Positions 55,401-64,000 of a DNA stretch of 64,000 nt are shown one piece after another. Positions within the stretch are counted from its first letter, which is position 1; every line of letters begins with the position of its first letter. The notes below the pieces were generated by a model. The model did not search any database and had not been told where the DNA came from. It saw only the letters and a list, made by a program, of their open reading frames with translations. The DNA lies in NCBI RefSeq assembly GCF_025370785.1, contig NZ_JAMXFA010000026.1, forward strand, positions 33,007 through 97,006, written 5' to 3'. Source of the DNA: Laspinema olomoucense D3b (GTDB lineage: Bacteria > Cyanobacteriota > Cyanobacteriia > Cyanobacteriales > Laspinemataceae). A program made the translations under genes and the position numbers.

Positions 55401-58363
55401 ATGAATACCGCTTTCAGCATCAAAATGGGGAATGGCGATGGATGCGAGACGAACAGAAATTAGTTCGAGATGACGCTGGAAACCCCTTGGAAATCGTCGG
55501 TTATTGGGCCGATATCAGCGATCGCAAATTCGCCGAATCCGCCTTACTCGAAACCAGTGCAAGGCTGGATAACATTCTCAGTTCAATTGATGATACTTTG
55601 TGGTCGGTGTCTCTCCCCAATCGCACTCTTTTATACATGAATCAGGCTGCGGAGAAAATTTACGGACGCAAAGTGGAAGAGTTCTTTAATAATCCCAATC
55701 TTTGGGCCACCGTGATTCATCCCGAGGACTCAGCACAACTAGAACCGCTGTTTGATATTCTCACATCGCCCAAAAGTAAAGATATCGAATACCGGATCGT
55801 GCGACCGAACGGAGAAATTCGCTGGCTGCGCGATCGCTCTCGGATGATTTATGACGCCTCTGGTACTCCCATCCGCATTGATGGACTCGCCACGGATATT
55901 ACAGAACGCAAGCGCTACGAAGCAGCACTGGAACAAGAACGTCAGCAATTACGGCAAATTGTCACTCATGCTCCTGTCGCGATGGCAATGTTTGATCGGG
56001 AAATGTGCTATCTGGCCTATAGCGATCGCTGGTGTCTGGATTATCAGATTACTGAGCCGCACCTATTAGGGCGCAGTCATTATGAGATTTTCCCCAACCT
56101 GAACTCACGCTGGAAAAATATTCATCAACAGGCACTCACGGGAACCGTGATGTCCAGTTCCGAAGATGTCTGGGAAAATGCCGATGATAGCCAGCGTTAT
56201 GTGAGGTGGGCGATTCATCCTTGGTATTCTGCGGACATGGCGATCGGGGGAATTGTGATAGTGAGCATCGAAATCGATGAATTAGTTCAGGCGCGGGAAC
56301 AAGCCCTAGAAGCTGCTCGACTTAAATCGCAATTTCTGGCAAACATGAGTCACGAAATTCGCACTCCCATGAATGGGGTTTTAGGCATGACCGAATTATT
56401 GCTAAGAACCCAACTCACGGAACAACAACGGGACTTCATTCAAACCCTAAAAATTAGCGGAGAAAATTTATTAACCCTGATTGATGATATCCTAGATTTC
56501 TCCAAATTAGAAGCCGGAGAGATGCGCTTGGATAGCCATGAATTTGACCTAAATCGCACCCTAGAAGATGCGGTGGATTTGTTCACTTTATCGGCGGCTT
56601 CTAAACAAATCGAATTAGCGGTGCTGGTTGCTCCGGATGTTCCCCGATATCTCAAAGGTGATGCTAGTCGTCTGCGGCAAATTCTCACCAATCTCCTGGG
56701 CAATGCCATCAAATTTACAGAACGGGGAGAAGTCGTAATTACCGTAAACTGGGCAGAATCGACACCGGAACCGCCGGATTTATCAACACCCTTGACCCTA
56801 CGCTTTTCAGTTCGCGATAGTGGGATTGGGATTGCCCCTAGCGATCGCAAAAAACTCTTTCAATCCTTCTCCCAGGTTGATGCTTCAACGACTCGTAAAT
56901 ATGGAGGAACTGGCTTAGGATTAGCCATTTGCAAGCAGTTAGCCCAGCTAATGGGCGGTGAAATAGGCGTGGAAAGTCAAGTCGGTGCCGGTTCGACCTT
57001 CTGGTTTACAGTGCAATTTGAAGGGGTCAAAACTAATAATCCGAATCTAGGCTTTACCCAGCCCTCATCCTTAGATGCTGCCTGCTCCATTCTCCAGGGA
57101 AAAAAACTATTAATTGTTGATGATTCTCCGATTAATCGCCAAGTGGTGCGCCAGCAAGCGAGTCACTGGGGGATGGAGGTATCAGAAGCCGAGGATGGTT
57201 TGGAGGCGATTAAACTCTTGCGAAAAGCTGTATCTTCGGGGAATCCTTTTCCTCTGGCTTTGTTGGATATGCAAATGCCCAAAATGGATGGAGAAATTCT
57301 CGGACAGCTCATCCTCACTGAACCTATTTTAGCCAACACTTCTTTAATTATGATGACTTCGATTAATGAAAGTTATCAGGCTAAAAAGTTTTTAGATTTA
57401 GGGTTTTGTGCCTATTTGATTAAACCCATCAAAGAAGCACGTTTGCTTGAATGTTTAATTCGCGGGATTAGTTCAGAATTTCATGAAGGTTCTTTACCTG
57501 CCGCTTTTGATAGTTGGGGCGCACCCTCCCGGGTCCCGGAAAAAAGGGCAGAACCAGACCCCAAAAACACTTTGAATATTTTATTAGTGGAAGATACACG
57601 GATCAATCAAAAAGTGGTTCTGAATCAGTTACAGTCCCTAGGATTTGAGGCGGATTGTGCGAATAATGGACAAGAAGCACTAGACAAAATGGAAGTAAAA
57701 ACGTATAATATTGTGTTTATGGATTGCCAAATGCCGGTATTAGATGGGTATGACGCGACCCGAGGCATTCGCCACAGAGAAGGAGACTTGCGACATACGG
57801 TGGTGATTGGATTGACCGCATACGCAATGGAAGGCGATCGCCAAAAATGTCTGTCAGCAGGTATGGATGATTATCTCACGAAACCCGTTTCAGTCAAAGA
57901 TTTACAGCGGGCGATCGCCCAGTGGAGCCACCGTAGCCCGGGTCCGGCGAGTGCCTCCCCCCTGAACCCGCCGCCCACCGAGGGACCCGCACCCGACCTA
58001 TCCCCAGAATCGGCGTCATCGGGTGGGGAACATCCGATAGATGAAAAACATCTATTAGAGATTGCCCGAGGCGATCGCCCGTTTGCCGTGGAACTGATCA
58101 TGGCATTTATAGAGGATGGCAAACAGTATCTGGAAGATGCTAGTCAAGCCTTGATCCAGGGCGATGCAGTCACTTTAGAGCGTAAGGCACACCAAATTCA
58201 AGGGGGAAGCGCCACGATTGCGGCGATCGCCATGCCTTCGTTAGCTGCTAACCTAGAAAAGCAAGCCAAAGATAGTAATTTTGAGGAGGCCGAGGAACTG
58301 GTGGGACAACTGAAAACGATTTTAAACCAAATTGAAAAATGGGTGAAAGATTGGCCCGTCTAA
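52436..58363 (+). CDS. Giant hybrid kinase: pseudo-receiver, GAF, PAS, HK, two REC, Hpt
   Basis: A 1975-residue cytoplasmic phosphorelay protein. Residues 1-140 are receiver-like but degenerate: the phosphoacceptor Asp is Glu60 (IVLELS) and the conserved Lys is Thr121 (GCLFTAQ). Then come GAF (about 165-320), coiled coil, PAS at about 371, 496 and 620, a second GAF (about 746-905), and PAS at about 911, 1036 and 1160. HisKA follows with its His near 1306 ([15 protein letters not shown]), then the HATPase. Two intact receivers have Asp near 1611 ([11 protein letters not shown]) and 1763 ([11 protein letters not shown]). An Hpt domain has its His near 1919 ([11 protein letters not shown]). All relay steps are thus in one chain. 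The input signals and final target are unknown. Confidence 0.93.
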   Translation: MSNPLVLKILWVENTLKKEKPIQALYKANPTLESELTCIDCVEGAIAQLKQQRFDAIVLELSREETGELDCLHRLYETILPGELPGSRTHFVPGIVAVIPREDEEFALKAIAAGALGCLFTAQLTEPLLIRTIRQGIEHQDRIIRDRQLEPHKQRIIQRQNDALLALTTSHRGKEGDFAKICQEITEVAAQTLEVDRVSIWWYNGDRSAIRCVDLFESREHRHSEGLELFAQDYPDYFQALASNRAIAADDAHTHPATREFSASYLTLLGIASMLDAPIRLGGRVVGVVCCEQMENRRNWLLEDQQLISSLADFVALGMEECERFRTQEELRHYQEHLEELVGDRTVELQRINQQLQAEIEQRHQTELALRSSESKYRSVVDHIKEVIFQTDQQGCWTFLNPAWIQMTGFTVEESLGQSFLAFIVEEDWSRGAEGLALLTDDPIHYNCFEIQLRTQDGQRRWVNVCGSHYLDEAGTVLGLYGTLDDITERKQVEQALRESEERFRAIAQGTSVPLLISQISDGTIVYANELLGELLGMSLPQLIGQRTPDFYVNPQDRAVMLAQLRKEGFLSGYELHIKKANGTPFWALISIQFIAFNGKAAMLTTLSDITYRKQAEETIRASERKYRDLVDTSQDLIWSVDREGCWTFLNPATRHIYGYEPEEMLGRPFTEFQTPLAAQIDWQIFQELLAEKSYSQYETEHLRKDGSPIYLSFNAVALHDEQGNVLGTTGTATNITERKRTEDKLRERSQQASLGAEVGVALTQAGSLRQIVQRCALEIVRHLDAACVIIWTVDSGQNLELQASAGPYMPREGDRTPLGQFNPEQIAKLRQVYTSNDALTHPSVGDWLQQSGLGAFAGYPLIVDDLVVGVMEIFAHNPFSKTTLDYLSTIADRIAIGIDRKQADLEQRMATERLQYLLRSSPAVIYSRKATGDHAVTFISSNVSTLLGYDPGEFIEHPSFWGNRVHPEEASRLQVGWTHLLESGTNRDEYRFQHQNGEWRWMRDEQKLVRDDAGNPLEIVGYWADISDRKFAESALLETSARLDNILSSIDDTLWSVSLPNRTLLYMNQAAEKIYGRKVEEFFNNPNLWATVIHPEDSAQLEPLFDILTSPKSKDIEYRIVRPNGEIRWLRDRSRMIYDASGTPIRIDGLATDITERKRYEAALEQERQQLRQIVTHAPVAMAMFDREMCYLAYSDRWCLDYQITEPHLLGRSHYEIFPNLNSRWKNIHQQALTGTVMSSSEDVWENADDSQRYVRWAIHPWYSADMAIGGIVIVSIEIDELVQAREQALEAARLKSQFLANMSHEIRTPMNGVLGMTELLLRTQLTEQQRDFIQTLKISGENLLTLIDDILDFSKLEAGEMRLDSHEFDLNRTLEDAVDLFTLSAASKQIELAVLVAPDVPRYLKGDASRLRQILTNLLGNAIKFTERGEVVITVNWAESTPEPPDLSTPLTLRFSVRDSGIGIAPSDRKKLFQSFSQVDASTTRKYGGTGLGLAICKQLAQLMGGEIGVESQVGAGSTFWFTVQFEGVKTNNPNLGFTQPSSLDAACSILQGKKLLIVDDSPINRQVVRQQASHWGMEVSEAEDGLEAIKLLRKAVSSGNPFPLALLDMQMPKMDGEILGQLILTEPILANTSLIMMTSINESYQAKKFLDLGFCAYLIKPIKEARLLECLIRGISSEFHEGSLPAAFDSWGAPSRVPEKRAEPDPKNTLNILLVEDTRINQKVVLNQLQSLGFEADCANNGQEALDKMEVKTYNIVFMDCQMPVLDGYDATRGIRHREGDLRHTVVIGLTAYAMEGDRQKCLSAGMDDYLTKPVSVKDLQRAIAQWSHRSPGPASASPLNPPPTEGPAPDLSPESASSGGEHPIDEKHLLEIARGDRPFAVELIMAFIEDGKQYLEDASQALIQGDAVTLERKAHQIQGGSATIAAIAMPSLAANLEKQAKDSNFEEAEELVGQLKTILNQIEKWVKDWPV

Positions 58364-58561
58364 GCCCTCGTTAACCCCAGGCGATCGCCCGGATAAAAAT
58401 GCTTTATCCCACCCAAAATAAGAGCTGATCAACGATTGAAATTTGATTAAAAATAGGAAAGAATGTACATTAAAGAAGAGTTTATTTTACTTTTTTATTC
58501 AGTCTGGGATGCTTGCCAAGCAACCCCGGCCCTCTAAACCCAAGTCCCCCACTACCTACTC

Positions 58562-60646
58562 ATGTCAAAAATACTCGTTATAGATGATGATGGGGTAACA
58601 CGCTTACTCCTGAAACGGAACCTCCAAATGCAGGGATATGATGTAACCTTGGCTAAAAATGGAGCCGAAGGACTGCGACTGGCCGAAGAATTGCGTCCGG
58701 ATTTAATCGTTTGCGACTGGATGATGCCGCTAGTAGATGGTGTGGAAGTCTGTCGCCGCATCAAAGCCCACCCGATCTTAGCCACCACCTTTTTTATCCT
58801 CCTCACCGTGCGCGGACAAGTCGATGATCGTATTCAAGGTCTCGATTCGGGAGCCGATGAATTTCTCTCCAAACCGATAGAAACTGATGAATTACTGGCC
58901 CGAGTTCGTGCCGGATTGCGACTGCGCCAGCTAACCCAGCAATTAAGCCAAGCCAATCAACAGTTATCCGCCCTAGTAGAAGTTCAACAACAGTTATTAA
59001 GTGCCGTAGATTCCGCCCAGGAAGACGCCAATTCCTCCTATATTCAGTTACTCGCCCCCCTCGGACAAGCGGCGCAAGCGAGTCGCGCTTATATGAGTGA
59101 ACTTTATCAGGATCAGGCGGGAATCGAACCCTTAGTGTTATGTGAGTGGTTTGCAAAGGACCGACCGGGCAAGCCCAAACCACAGCCTTCCCAAGAAGCA
59201 GAGGGTCTAATCCCGCCCAACCCCTTGCCCTCCCGCTGGGTTGAAACCTTCCACAAGGGCGGAATTGTGGGGGGGAGAGTGAGGGATTTTCCCGAAGCAG
59301 AACGGGAGATTTTGGAGCAAGCGCACCTAGAATCCGTGTTGATGTTACCCCTCACCCTCAAGGATGAATTAGTGGGATTTATCGGCTTTGAGAATTGTGC
59401 GATCGCCGATCTCGATTCCCTGCTGCCGATTTTGCGGGCAGCAGCAGCAGCGATTTGTCTGCATCGCGATCGCTCCGCTGCCTTACTCGCCCTCAGAGCC
59501 AGTGAAGCCCGCTATCGGGCGATTATCGAAGACCAAACTGAATTTATCTGTCGCTTCGCCCCCGATGGGACCGTCACCTTCGTCAATGATGCCTATTGTC
59601 GGTACTTTACCATGACTCGCGAGGAACTGATGGACGGTTCTGTAGTTCCCTTTCGCCCCGACTTTGATCGCGATTTTGTCAACCAGCCCGTGATCAACCG
59701 AGAAGAATCCGCCGTTTTACCCAATGGAGAAGTGCGTTGGCATCACTGGACCGAACGGGCAGTCTTTTCCGGAGATGAACTCGTTGAGTTTCAAGCCGTT
59801 GGGCGCGATATCACCGAACGGAAGCAAGCCGAAGAAGAAACCCTAAAAGCGCTGGCGAAGGAAAAAGAACTCAATCAGCTCAAAACTCACTTCGTATCAA
59901 TGGTCTCCCATGAATTTCGCACCCCCCTCACCACCATTCTTTCCTCTGCGGACTTGCTGGAATATTACCAAGAGGACTTTCCCGACTCAAAAGGTGATAA
60001 AAAGCTGCAAGCCATCCAACGGATTCAAAGTGTTTCCGTCAATATGACCCAAATGATTGATGATGTCTTGTTAATCGGTCATGCGGAATCCGGAAACCTA
60101 CAATGCAACCGCAATCCCTTAGACTTGGTTCAGTTTTGCCAACAATTAGTCGAGGATATGCAGTTCATTGATAATGGCTTACATGGGATCGAATTAATTC
60201 TTTCTCAATCCAGTCTTTCCGCCTGTATGGATGAAAAATTACTGCGGCATATCCTGACCAATTTACTGTCCAATGCCCTCAAATATTCCCCCGAAGGGAT
60301 GCCGATTCAACTGGAACTGTGCGATCGCCAAAACCTCGCCGTCTTTCACGTTAAAGATCGCGGAATTGGCATTCCCTCACAAGACCTACCCCGCCTGTTT
60401 GAGCCATTCCAACGGTGTCGGAATGTAGGTAAAATTTCCGGCACCGGCATGGGACTCGCCATTGTGAAAAAGTGTGTAGAAATTCATGGCGGAGAAATCT
60501 CCGTACAGAGTGAAGTGAGCAATGGAGAACGACCCGGAGGCACCACCTTAACCGTCATTTTACCCCGGTTTCCCATGAATAACCTCACCCCCAGCCTAAA
60601 CGGTCAAGTTCTGGAAATCTGTCGAGGCAAAAGGGCAGAAGACTAA
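58562..60646 (+). CDS. Receiver-PAS-histidine kinase
   Basis: A 694-residue response-regulator/kinase fusion. The N-terminal receiver (1-125) has phosphoacceptor Asp52 in LIVCDWMMPLVDG and a distal FLSKP. A short coiled coil leads to a GAF-like region (about 150-300), a PAS domain (about 310-430), HisKA with MVSHEFRTPLTTILSS (His near 449) and a HATPase with DRGIGIPSQDL and GTGMGLAIVKK. Such proteins form branches in phosphorelays, being phosphorylated by one kinase and passing a signal through their own. The receiver is almost duplicated in the next gene. It lies 198 bp after the giant kinase, same strand, and may receive phosphate from its Hpt. Confidence 0.93.
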   Translation: MSKILVIDDDGVTRLLLKRNLQMQGYDVTLAKNGAEGLRLAEELRPDLIVCDWMMPLVDGVEVCRRIKAHPILATTFFILLTVRGQVDDRIQGLDSGADEFLSKPIETDELLARVRAGLRLRQLTQQLSQANQQLSALVEVQQQLLSAVDSAQEDANSSYIQLLAPLGQAAQASRAYMSELYQDQAGIEPLVLCEWFAKDRPGKPKPQPSQEAEGLIPPNPLPSRWVETFHKGGIVGGRVRDFPEAEREILEQAHLESVLMLPLTLKDELVGFIGFENCAIADLDSLLPILRAAAAAICLHRDRSAALLALRASEARYRAIIEDQTEFICRFAPDGTVTFVNDAYCRYFTMTREELMDGSVVPFRPDFDRDFVNQPVINREESAVLPNGEVRWHHWTERAVFSGDELVEFQAVGRDITERKQAEEETLKALAKEKELNQLKTHFVSMVSHEFRTPLTTILSSADLLEYYQEDFPDSKGDKKLQAIQRIQSVSVNMTQMIDDVLLIGHAESGNLQCNRNPLDLVQFCQQLVEDMQFIDNGLHGIELILSQSSLSACMDEKLLRHILTNLLSNALKYSPEGMPIQLELCDRQNLAVFHVKDRGIGIPSQDLPRLFEPFQRCRNVGKISGTGMGLAIVKKCVEIHGGEISVQSEVSNGERPGGTTLTVILPRFPMNNLTPSLNGQVLEICRGKRAED

Positions 60647-60781
60647 GCCTTAAACCGGCCCATTTTCCATGATGATCTGCCCAATTCTCTGCGTCATTCA
60701 ACTTGGATTGCCTCGAATTTTAAACTATGATACCATAAAAAATATACTCCCTAAAAATTAGGATAAAATCTACTAAATTAT

Positions 60782-62059
60782 ATGGATAAAATTCTAGTTA
60801 TAGATGATGATTCCGCGACCCGCTTACTCCTTAAACGAGACTTAAAATTAGAAGGCCATGAAGTTACCGTTGCCAAAGATGGGGAAGAAGGGGTAAAACT
60901 CGCCCTCGAACTTCAGCCCGCCTTAATTATTTGTGATTGGGTGATGCCTTATTTTGATGGCGTAGAAGTCTGTCGGATCATCAAATCTAACCCCGAATTA
61001 GCCCCAACCTTTTTTATTTTACTGACCTCCAAAGTAGATTTAGAGGACCGGATTCAAGGACTCGATGCCGGGGCCGATGATTTTCTCTCTAAACCCGTCA
61101 ATCCAGCAGAACTCTTAGCCCGGGTCAGGGCCGGACTGCGCCTGTATCATTCCCAGCAACAATTAAGCCAATCCAATCAACAACTCAGCCAAACCTTACG
61201 GGATTTACAACAAACCCAGGCTCAGTTAATTCAAAGCGAAAAAATGTCCTCTATCGGTCAAATGGTAGCTGGAATTGCGCATGAAATTAACAACCCCGTT
61301 ACCTTTATTGATGGCAATTTGAATCATGCCGTAAAATATATCCGCGAATTGCTAGAGTTTATTGAATTATTTCACAAATACTATCCCAATCCTCTTCCCG
61401 AAATGAAAGAAGCAGCGGAGGAATTAGATTTGGAATTTTTAATGGCCGATTTTCCTCCTCTAGTAGAATCTATGAGAAGAGGAGCCAAGCGGATTCGAGA
61501 AATTGTGGAATCCTTGCGAACCTTTTCTCATCTGGATGAAGCCGAAATCAAGGACGTGGACCTGCATGAAGGGTTGGATAGTACCCTGTCTATTTTAAAA
61601 AGTCGTTTAGAAGGGATTGAAACCCAGCTTAACTATGGAGAATTACCTCGGGTGGAATGCTATCCCAGTGATATTAACCAAGTATTTTTTCACCTTCTTA
61701 ACAATGCGATCGATGCCGTCGGAAAACGCAGCCCTCTGCAAAACTCCCCAGTCGATCAACCCGACTCCAACCCCGCACCCCCCCGGATTCGCATTTGTAC
61801 CGAAACCCGCAGCGCTTCCCATGCGGTGATTCGGATCTTCGATAATGGCGTTGGCATCCCCAAAGAGACAGTGACTAATATTTTCAACCCCTTCTTTACC
61901 ACCAAAGACGTGGGTGCCGGAAAAGGACTGGGTTTAACTATTTCTTATCAAATCGTGGTCGATAAACACGGAGGAAAATTAGAAGTTTATTCCGAACCCG
62001 GTCAAGAAACAGAATTTGCAATCATCATCCCCATTCATCCCCCCAAAAAGTTAGTTTAA
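60782..62059 (+). CDS. Receiver-histidine kinase (NtrB-like)
   Basis: A 425-residue protein. The N-terminal receiver has Asp52 in LIICDWVMPYFDG and FLSKP, followed by a Gln-rich coiled coil. A short HisKA of the type common in cyanobacterial orphan kinases reads SSIGQMVAGIAHEINNP (His near 167), and the HATPase has FDNGVGIPKETV and GKGLGLTISYQI. Its receiver aligns closely with that of the preceding gene over about 130 residues (shared DDD, ATRLLLKR-like, VCDW, GLDxGADxFLSKP), while the kinase halves differ. This points to duplication followed by domain exchange. Confidence 0.93.
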   Translation: MDKILVIDDDSATRLLLKRDLKLEGHEVTVAKDGEEGVKLALELQPALIICDWVMPYFDGVEVCRIIKSNPELAPTFFILLTSKVDLEDRIQGLDAGADDFLSKPVNPAELLARVRAGLRLYHSQQQLSQSNQQLSQTLRDLQQTQAQLIQSEKMSSIGQMVAGIAHEINNPVTFIDGNLNHAVKYIRELLEFIELFHKYYPNPLPEMKEAAEELDLEFLMADFPPLVESMRRGAKRIREIVESLRTFSHLDEAEIKDVDLHEGLDSTLSILKSRLEGIETQLNYGELPRVECYPSDINQVFFHLLNNAIDAVGKRSPLQNSPVDQPDSNPAPPRIRICTETRSASHAVIRIFDNGVGIPKETVTNIFNPFFTTKDVGAGKGLGLTISYQIVVDKHGGKLEVYSEPGQETEFAIIIPIHPPKKLV

Positions 62060-63007
62060 CTACTTCCCCGGCTTTCTTCCCCTCCCGCTCCTCGTAACGA
62101 CTGCGGTCATGGTTTATCAATGTTCATCGTCCCGAATTCACTCCGTATTTTTCCCGATTTTCTATCCCCCATTTAGTTTTTATGTCTTTAATTGTTCGTC
62201 CTAAATTTCGAGAGGATGAGATTGGTTTTTATATGATGTTTGCTGGCTCACCTATACTGACATAACCCCCTTTCCCTCCATCCTTGCCCAGGAAGGGCGA
62301 GAAAAAAACAAAGGATTTTTAGGTTAATCCACTGGACTGGATATTTAACCCCCGCCATCAATTTAAAAAAGTTATCCCCCTAAAGCCGGAACAGCTATCC
62401 TTTCCTTTTTGATATAAAAATGTGGTTAATTGAAGATAATAGACGCAGTTCGGGTGCGATCGCCTCGCCCCAATGAGCTAACGGGTTGCCGATCGCCTGC
62501 TATGGCCTCGTATCACTCCCCAAGCCCCTGATCGCGGGGCATGGCAACAAATGGCCCTAAATGAAATAGTGGAAGAACAGAGCGATCGCGCAGAAACCCG
62601 GGCAGGGCCTAGAAATCGGGTTTCTTAATTCAGGAGATGCTCCCCTATATTTGGGGTTCTTTAAACCCTGAAGTCTTTACCCCATAAGCGTTATAGCCTT
62701 AAAACCCTGAACTGAAGATTTGGGGAGCTTATGGAGCAATGATTTAGTCGGAGATTTGCTAGACATCTTAGGACAATAAAGTATAATTCTCAAGAAGATT
62801 TGCCACTCAATAATGGATATATAACGGTTCTGTGGACTGATGAGGTACGTTTCAAAGCCCTCGGATGTTCTGGGCCGCCGACGGTTTGGGGCCGCCATCG
62901 CGGTACCCTACCCTTCTGGAGAAACGCTATACAGTTAAACCCCAAACCATGCCAAATTTCGCATTCCCACAAACTCAATAAATTCGGATTTATGGTAAGA
63001 TGAAATC
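62060..63007. other. Gene-free region upstream of the TnpB gene
   Basis: About 950 bases without a credible gene. It includes a copy of the dispersed repeat (TAGAAATCGGGTTTCTT from 62610) and several HIP1 or near-HIP1 sites. The 3' part probably contains the left end of the TnpB element, but I could not fix its boundary. A 67-codon frame at 62800-63003 (ITVLWTDEVRF) may be a decayed transposase scrap. Confidence 0.4.
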
Positions 63008-63967
63008 ATGCCTTACAAAGCCTTCCGTACCAAACTAAAACTCAATGACCGTCAAGCTACCTTGATGGCCAAACACGCGGGGTATGCTCGGTTTGTATTC
63101 AATTGGGGATTACACTTATGGAGGTCAGCTTATGAAGAAGGACTCAAGCCTAACGTCAACTCCATCAAAAAGGTTTTTACGAATTATGTAAAACCTCAAT
63201 ATCCTTGGATGTCTGAATTGTCTTCTAGAGTTTATCAATATGCCTTCATTAATCTAGGCGATGCCTTCAAACGCTTCTTTAAGGGAATAAGCAGTTATCC
63301 TAAATTTAAGAAGAAAGGCCACCATGATAGTTTTACGCTTGACAATTCTGGAAAACCATTTAAGCTCTCAGGAACTCGCCATAAGCTGCCTTTTGTGGGC
63401 TGGGTTTCTACATTTGAGGCTCTACCCGAAAGTTGGGTTAAGAAAATCACCATAACGCGCCAAGCTGGTGACTGGTATATGAGCTTTTTTGTAGAAATTT
63501 CCCAAGAAATTACACCTAAGTGTCGAGAAAGAATCGGGGTTGACCTAGGAATTAATACTTTAGCGACTTGCTCTGATGGGACAACATTCTCTAACGCATC
63601 GGCTTATAAAGCAGCCACCAAAAAACTAGCTCGATTACAACGTCATTTAAATCGCAAAGTCAAAGGGTCAAAAAATCGGGCCAAATGCCTCTTAAAAGTC
63701 CAAAAGCTACATCAAAAGGTAGCCAATATTCGGCGGGACACAATTCATAAAATAACTACTTTTTTGGCTAAGAACCACAGCCAAGTAGTCATTGAAGATT
63801 TGAATGTGTCAGGTATGTTGAAAAATCATTGTTTGGCCGGTTCTATCGCGGATGCTTCATTTTATGAGTTCCGTCGTCAACTCGGTTACAAGGCAGAACG
63901 CTATGGTTCAAAGTTGATTATTGGTGCGATTCGTTCAGTCGAAATGAGTAGCAACACTCAGGGATGA
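63008..63967 (+). pseudogene. tnpB: TnpB (IS200/IS605-type OrfB), C-terminally truncated
   Basis: A 319-residue TnpB/OrfB protein, the RNA-guided nuclease of IS200/IS605-type elements. The N-terminal helix-turn-helix/WED region (KLNDRQATLMAKHAGYARFV) and RuvC-I Asp179 (RIGVDLGINTLATC) and RuvC-II Glu263 (VVIEDLNVSGML) are present. After YGSKLIIGAIRSV the protein ends with SSNTQG. The CxxC zinc ribbon and the final DRDxNAA Asp, normally some 40-60 residues longer, are missing, and no other frame restores them. The nuclease should be inactive. No tnpA precedes it. The element probably extends past the window end. Confidence 0.85.
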
Positions 63968-64000
63968 CTGGCAGGGATGAAAAGAAGGGGGCAACCCCAA

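Noticed and set aside
56440..56850. 136-codon frame antisense to the HATPase region of the giant kinase
   Set aside because: Shadow of conserved kinase motifs on the plus strand.

Overview
The window is a chromosomal segment of a cyanobacterium. The evidence is direct: cytochrome f and the Rieske protein of the b6f complex (petA, petC), the photosystem II lipoprotein PsbQ, the nitrate-reductase-associated protein NarM, a COP23-type protein, DUF1822 and Uma2 families, and dense HIP1 octamers (GCGATCGC) in genes and intergenic DNA alike. The many multi-PAS hybrid kinases and the caspase, NB-ARC and Ser/Thr-kinase genes suit a large, probably filamentous non-heterocystous (Oscillatoria-like) genome, but the genus cannot be fixed from the sequence alone. 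I saw no rRNA, tRNA or CRISPR array.

Layout. (1) 1-12.6 kb is a signalling/conflict-type region. The minus strand holds a zinc-ribbon Ser/Thr kinase with TPRs, an NB-ARC ATPase, a sigma-70-like protein and a DUF1822 protein. Diverging from a shared 614-bp region, the plus strand holds two unknown proteins, an FHA membrane protein, a caspase-like protease and a kinase-like protein reduced to its C-lobe. (2) 12.6-16.3 kb is accessory DNA: a small ribbon-helix-helix-like ORF without a normal start codon, an 83-bp MITE-like element, a NERD-helicase and a Uma2 nuclease. (3) 16.4-26.7 kb holds two alpha/beta hydrolases (one with no visible nucleophile), a ParA ATPase with a coiled-coil partner that looks like the carboxysome-positioning pair McdA/McdB, a chemoreceptor, a leucine-rich-repeat protein, a small FHA protein, an FAD amine oxidase, psbQ and narM.

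(4) 27-32.3 kb is the photosynthetic core: petC-petA with a bidirectional terminator, a divergent DUF3067 gene, a PAS histidine kinase and tatC, whose product should translocate the Tat-type Rieske precursor. (5) 33-39 kb holds a COP23 protein, an LCP-family cell-wall enzyme, a membrane protein, a subtilisin-like protease and rpe, the last two starting only 33 bp apart in opposite directions. (6) 40-62 kb is dominated by five very large signalling proteins: a 1560-aa and a 1975-aa hybrid kinase, a GGDEF-EAL protein and two neighbouring REC-kinases with near-duplicate receivers. A penicillin acylase, a PHP phosphoesterase and a cupin lie among them. (7) The window ends in a TnpB gene that has lost its C-terminal zinc ribbon and last RuvC residue.

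Two places deserve most attention: the divergent kinase/NB-ARC - FHA/caspase/pseudokinase cluster, and the candidate McdAB pair. G-rich minisatellites, a short dispersed repeat and a degenerate ~135-bp repeat array occupy several gene-free stretches.
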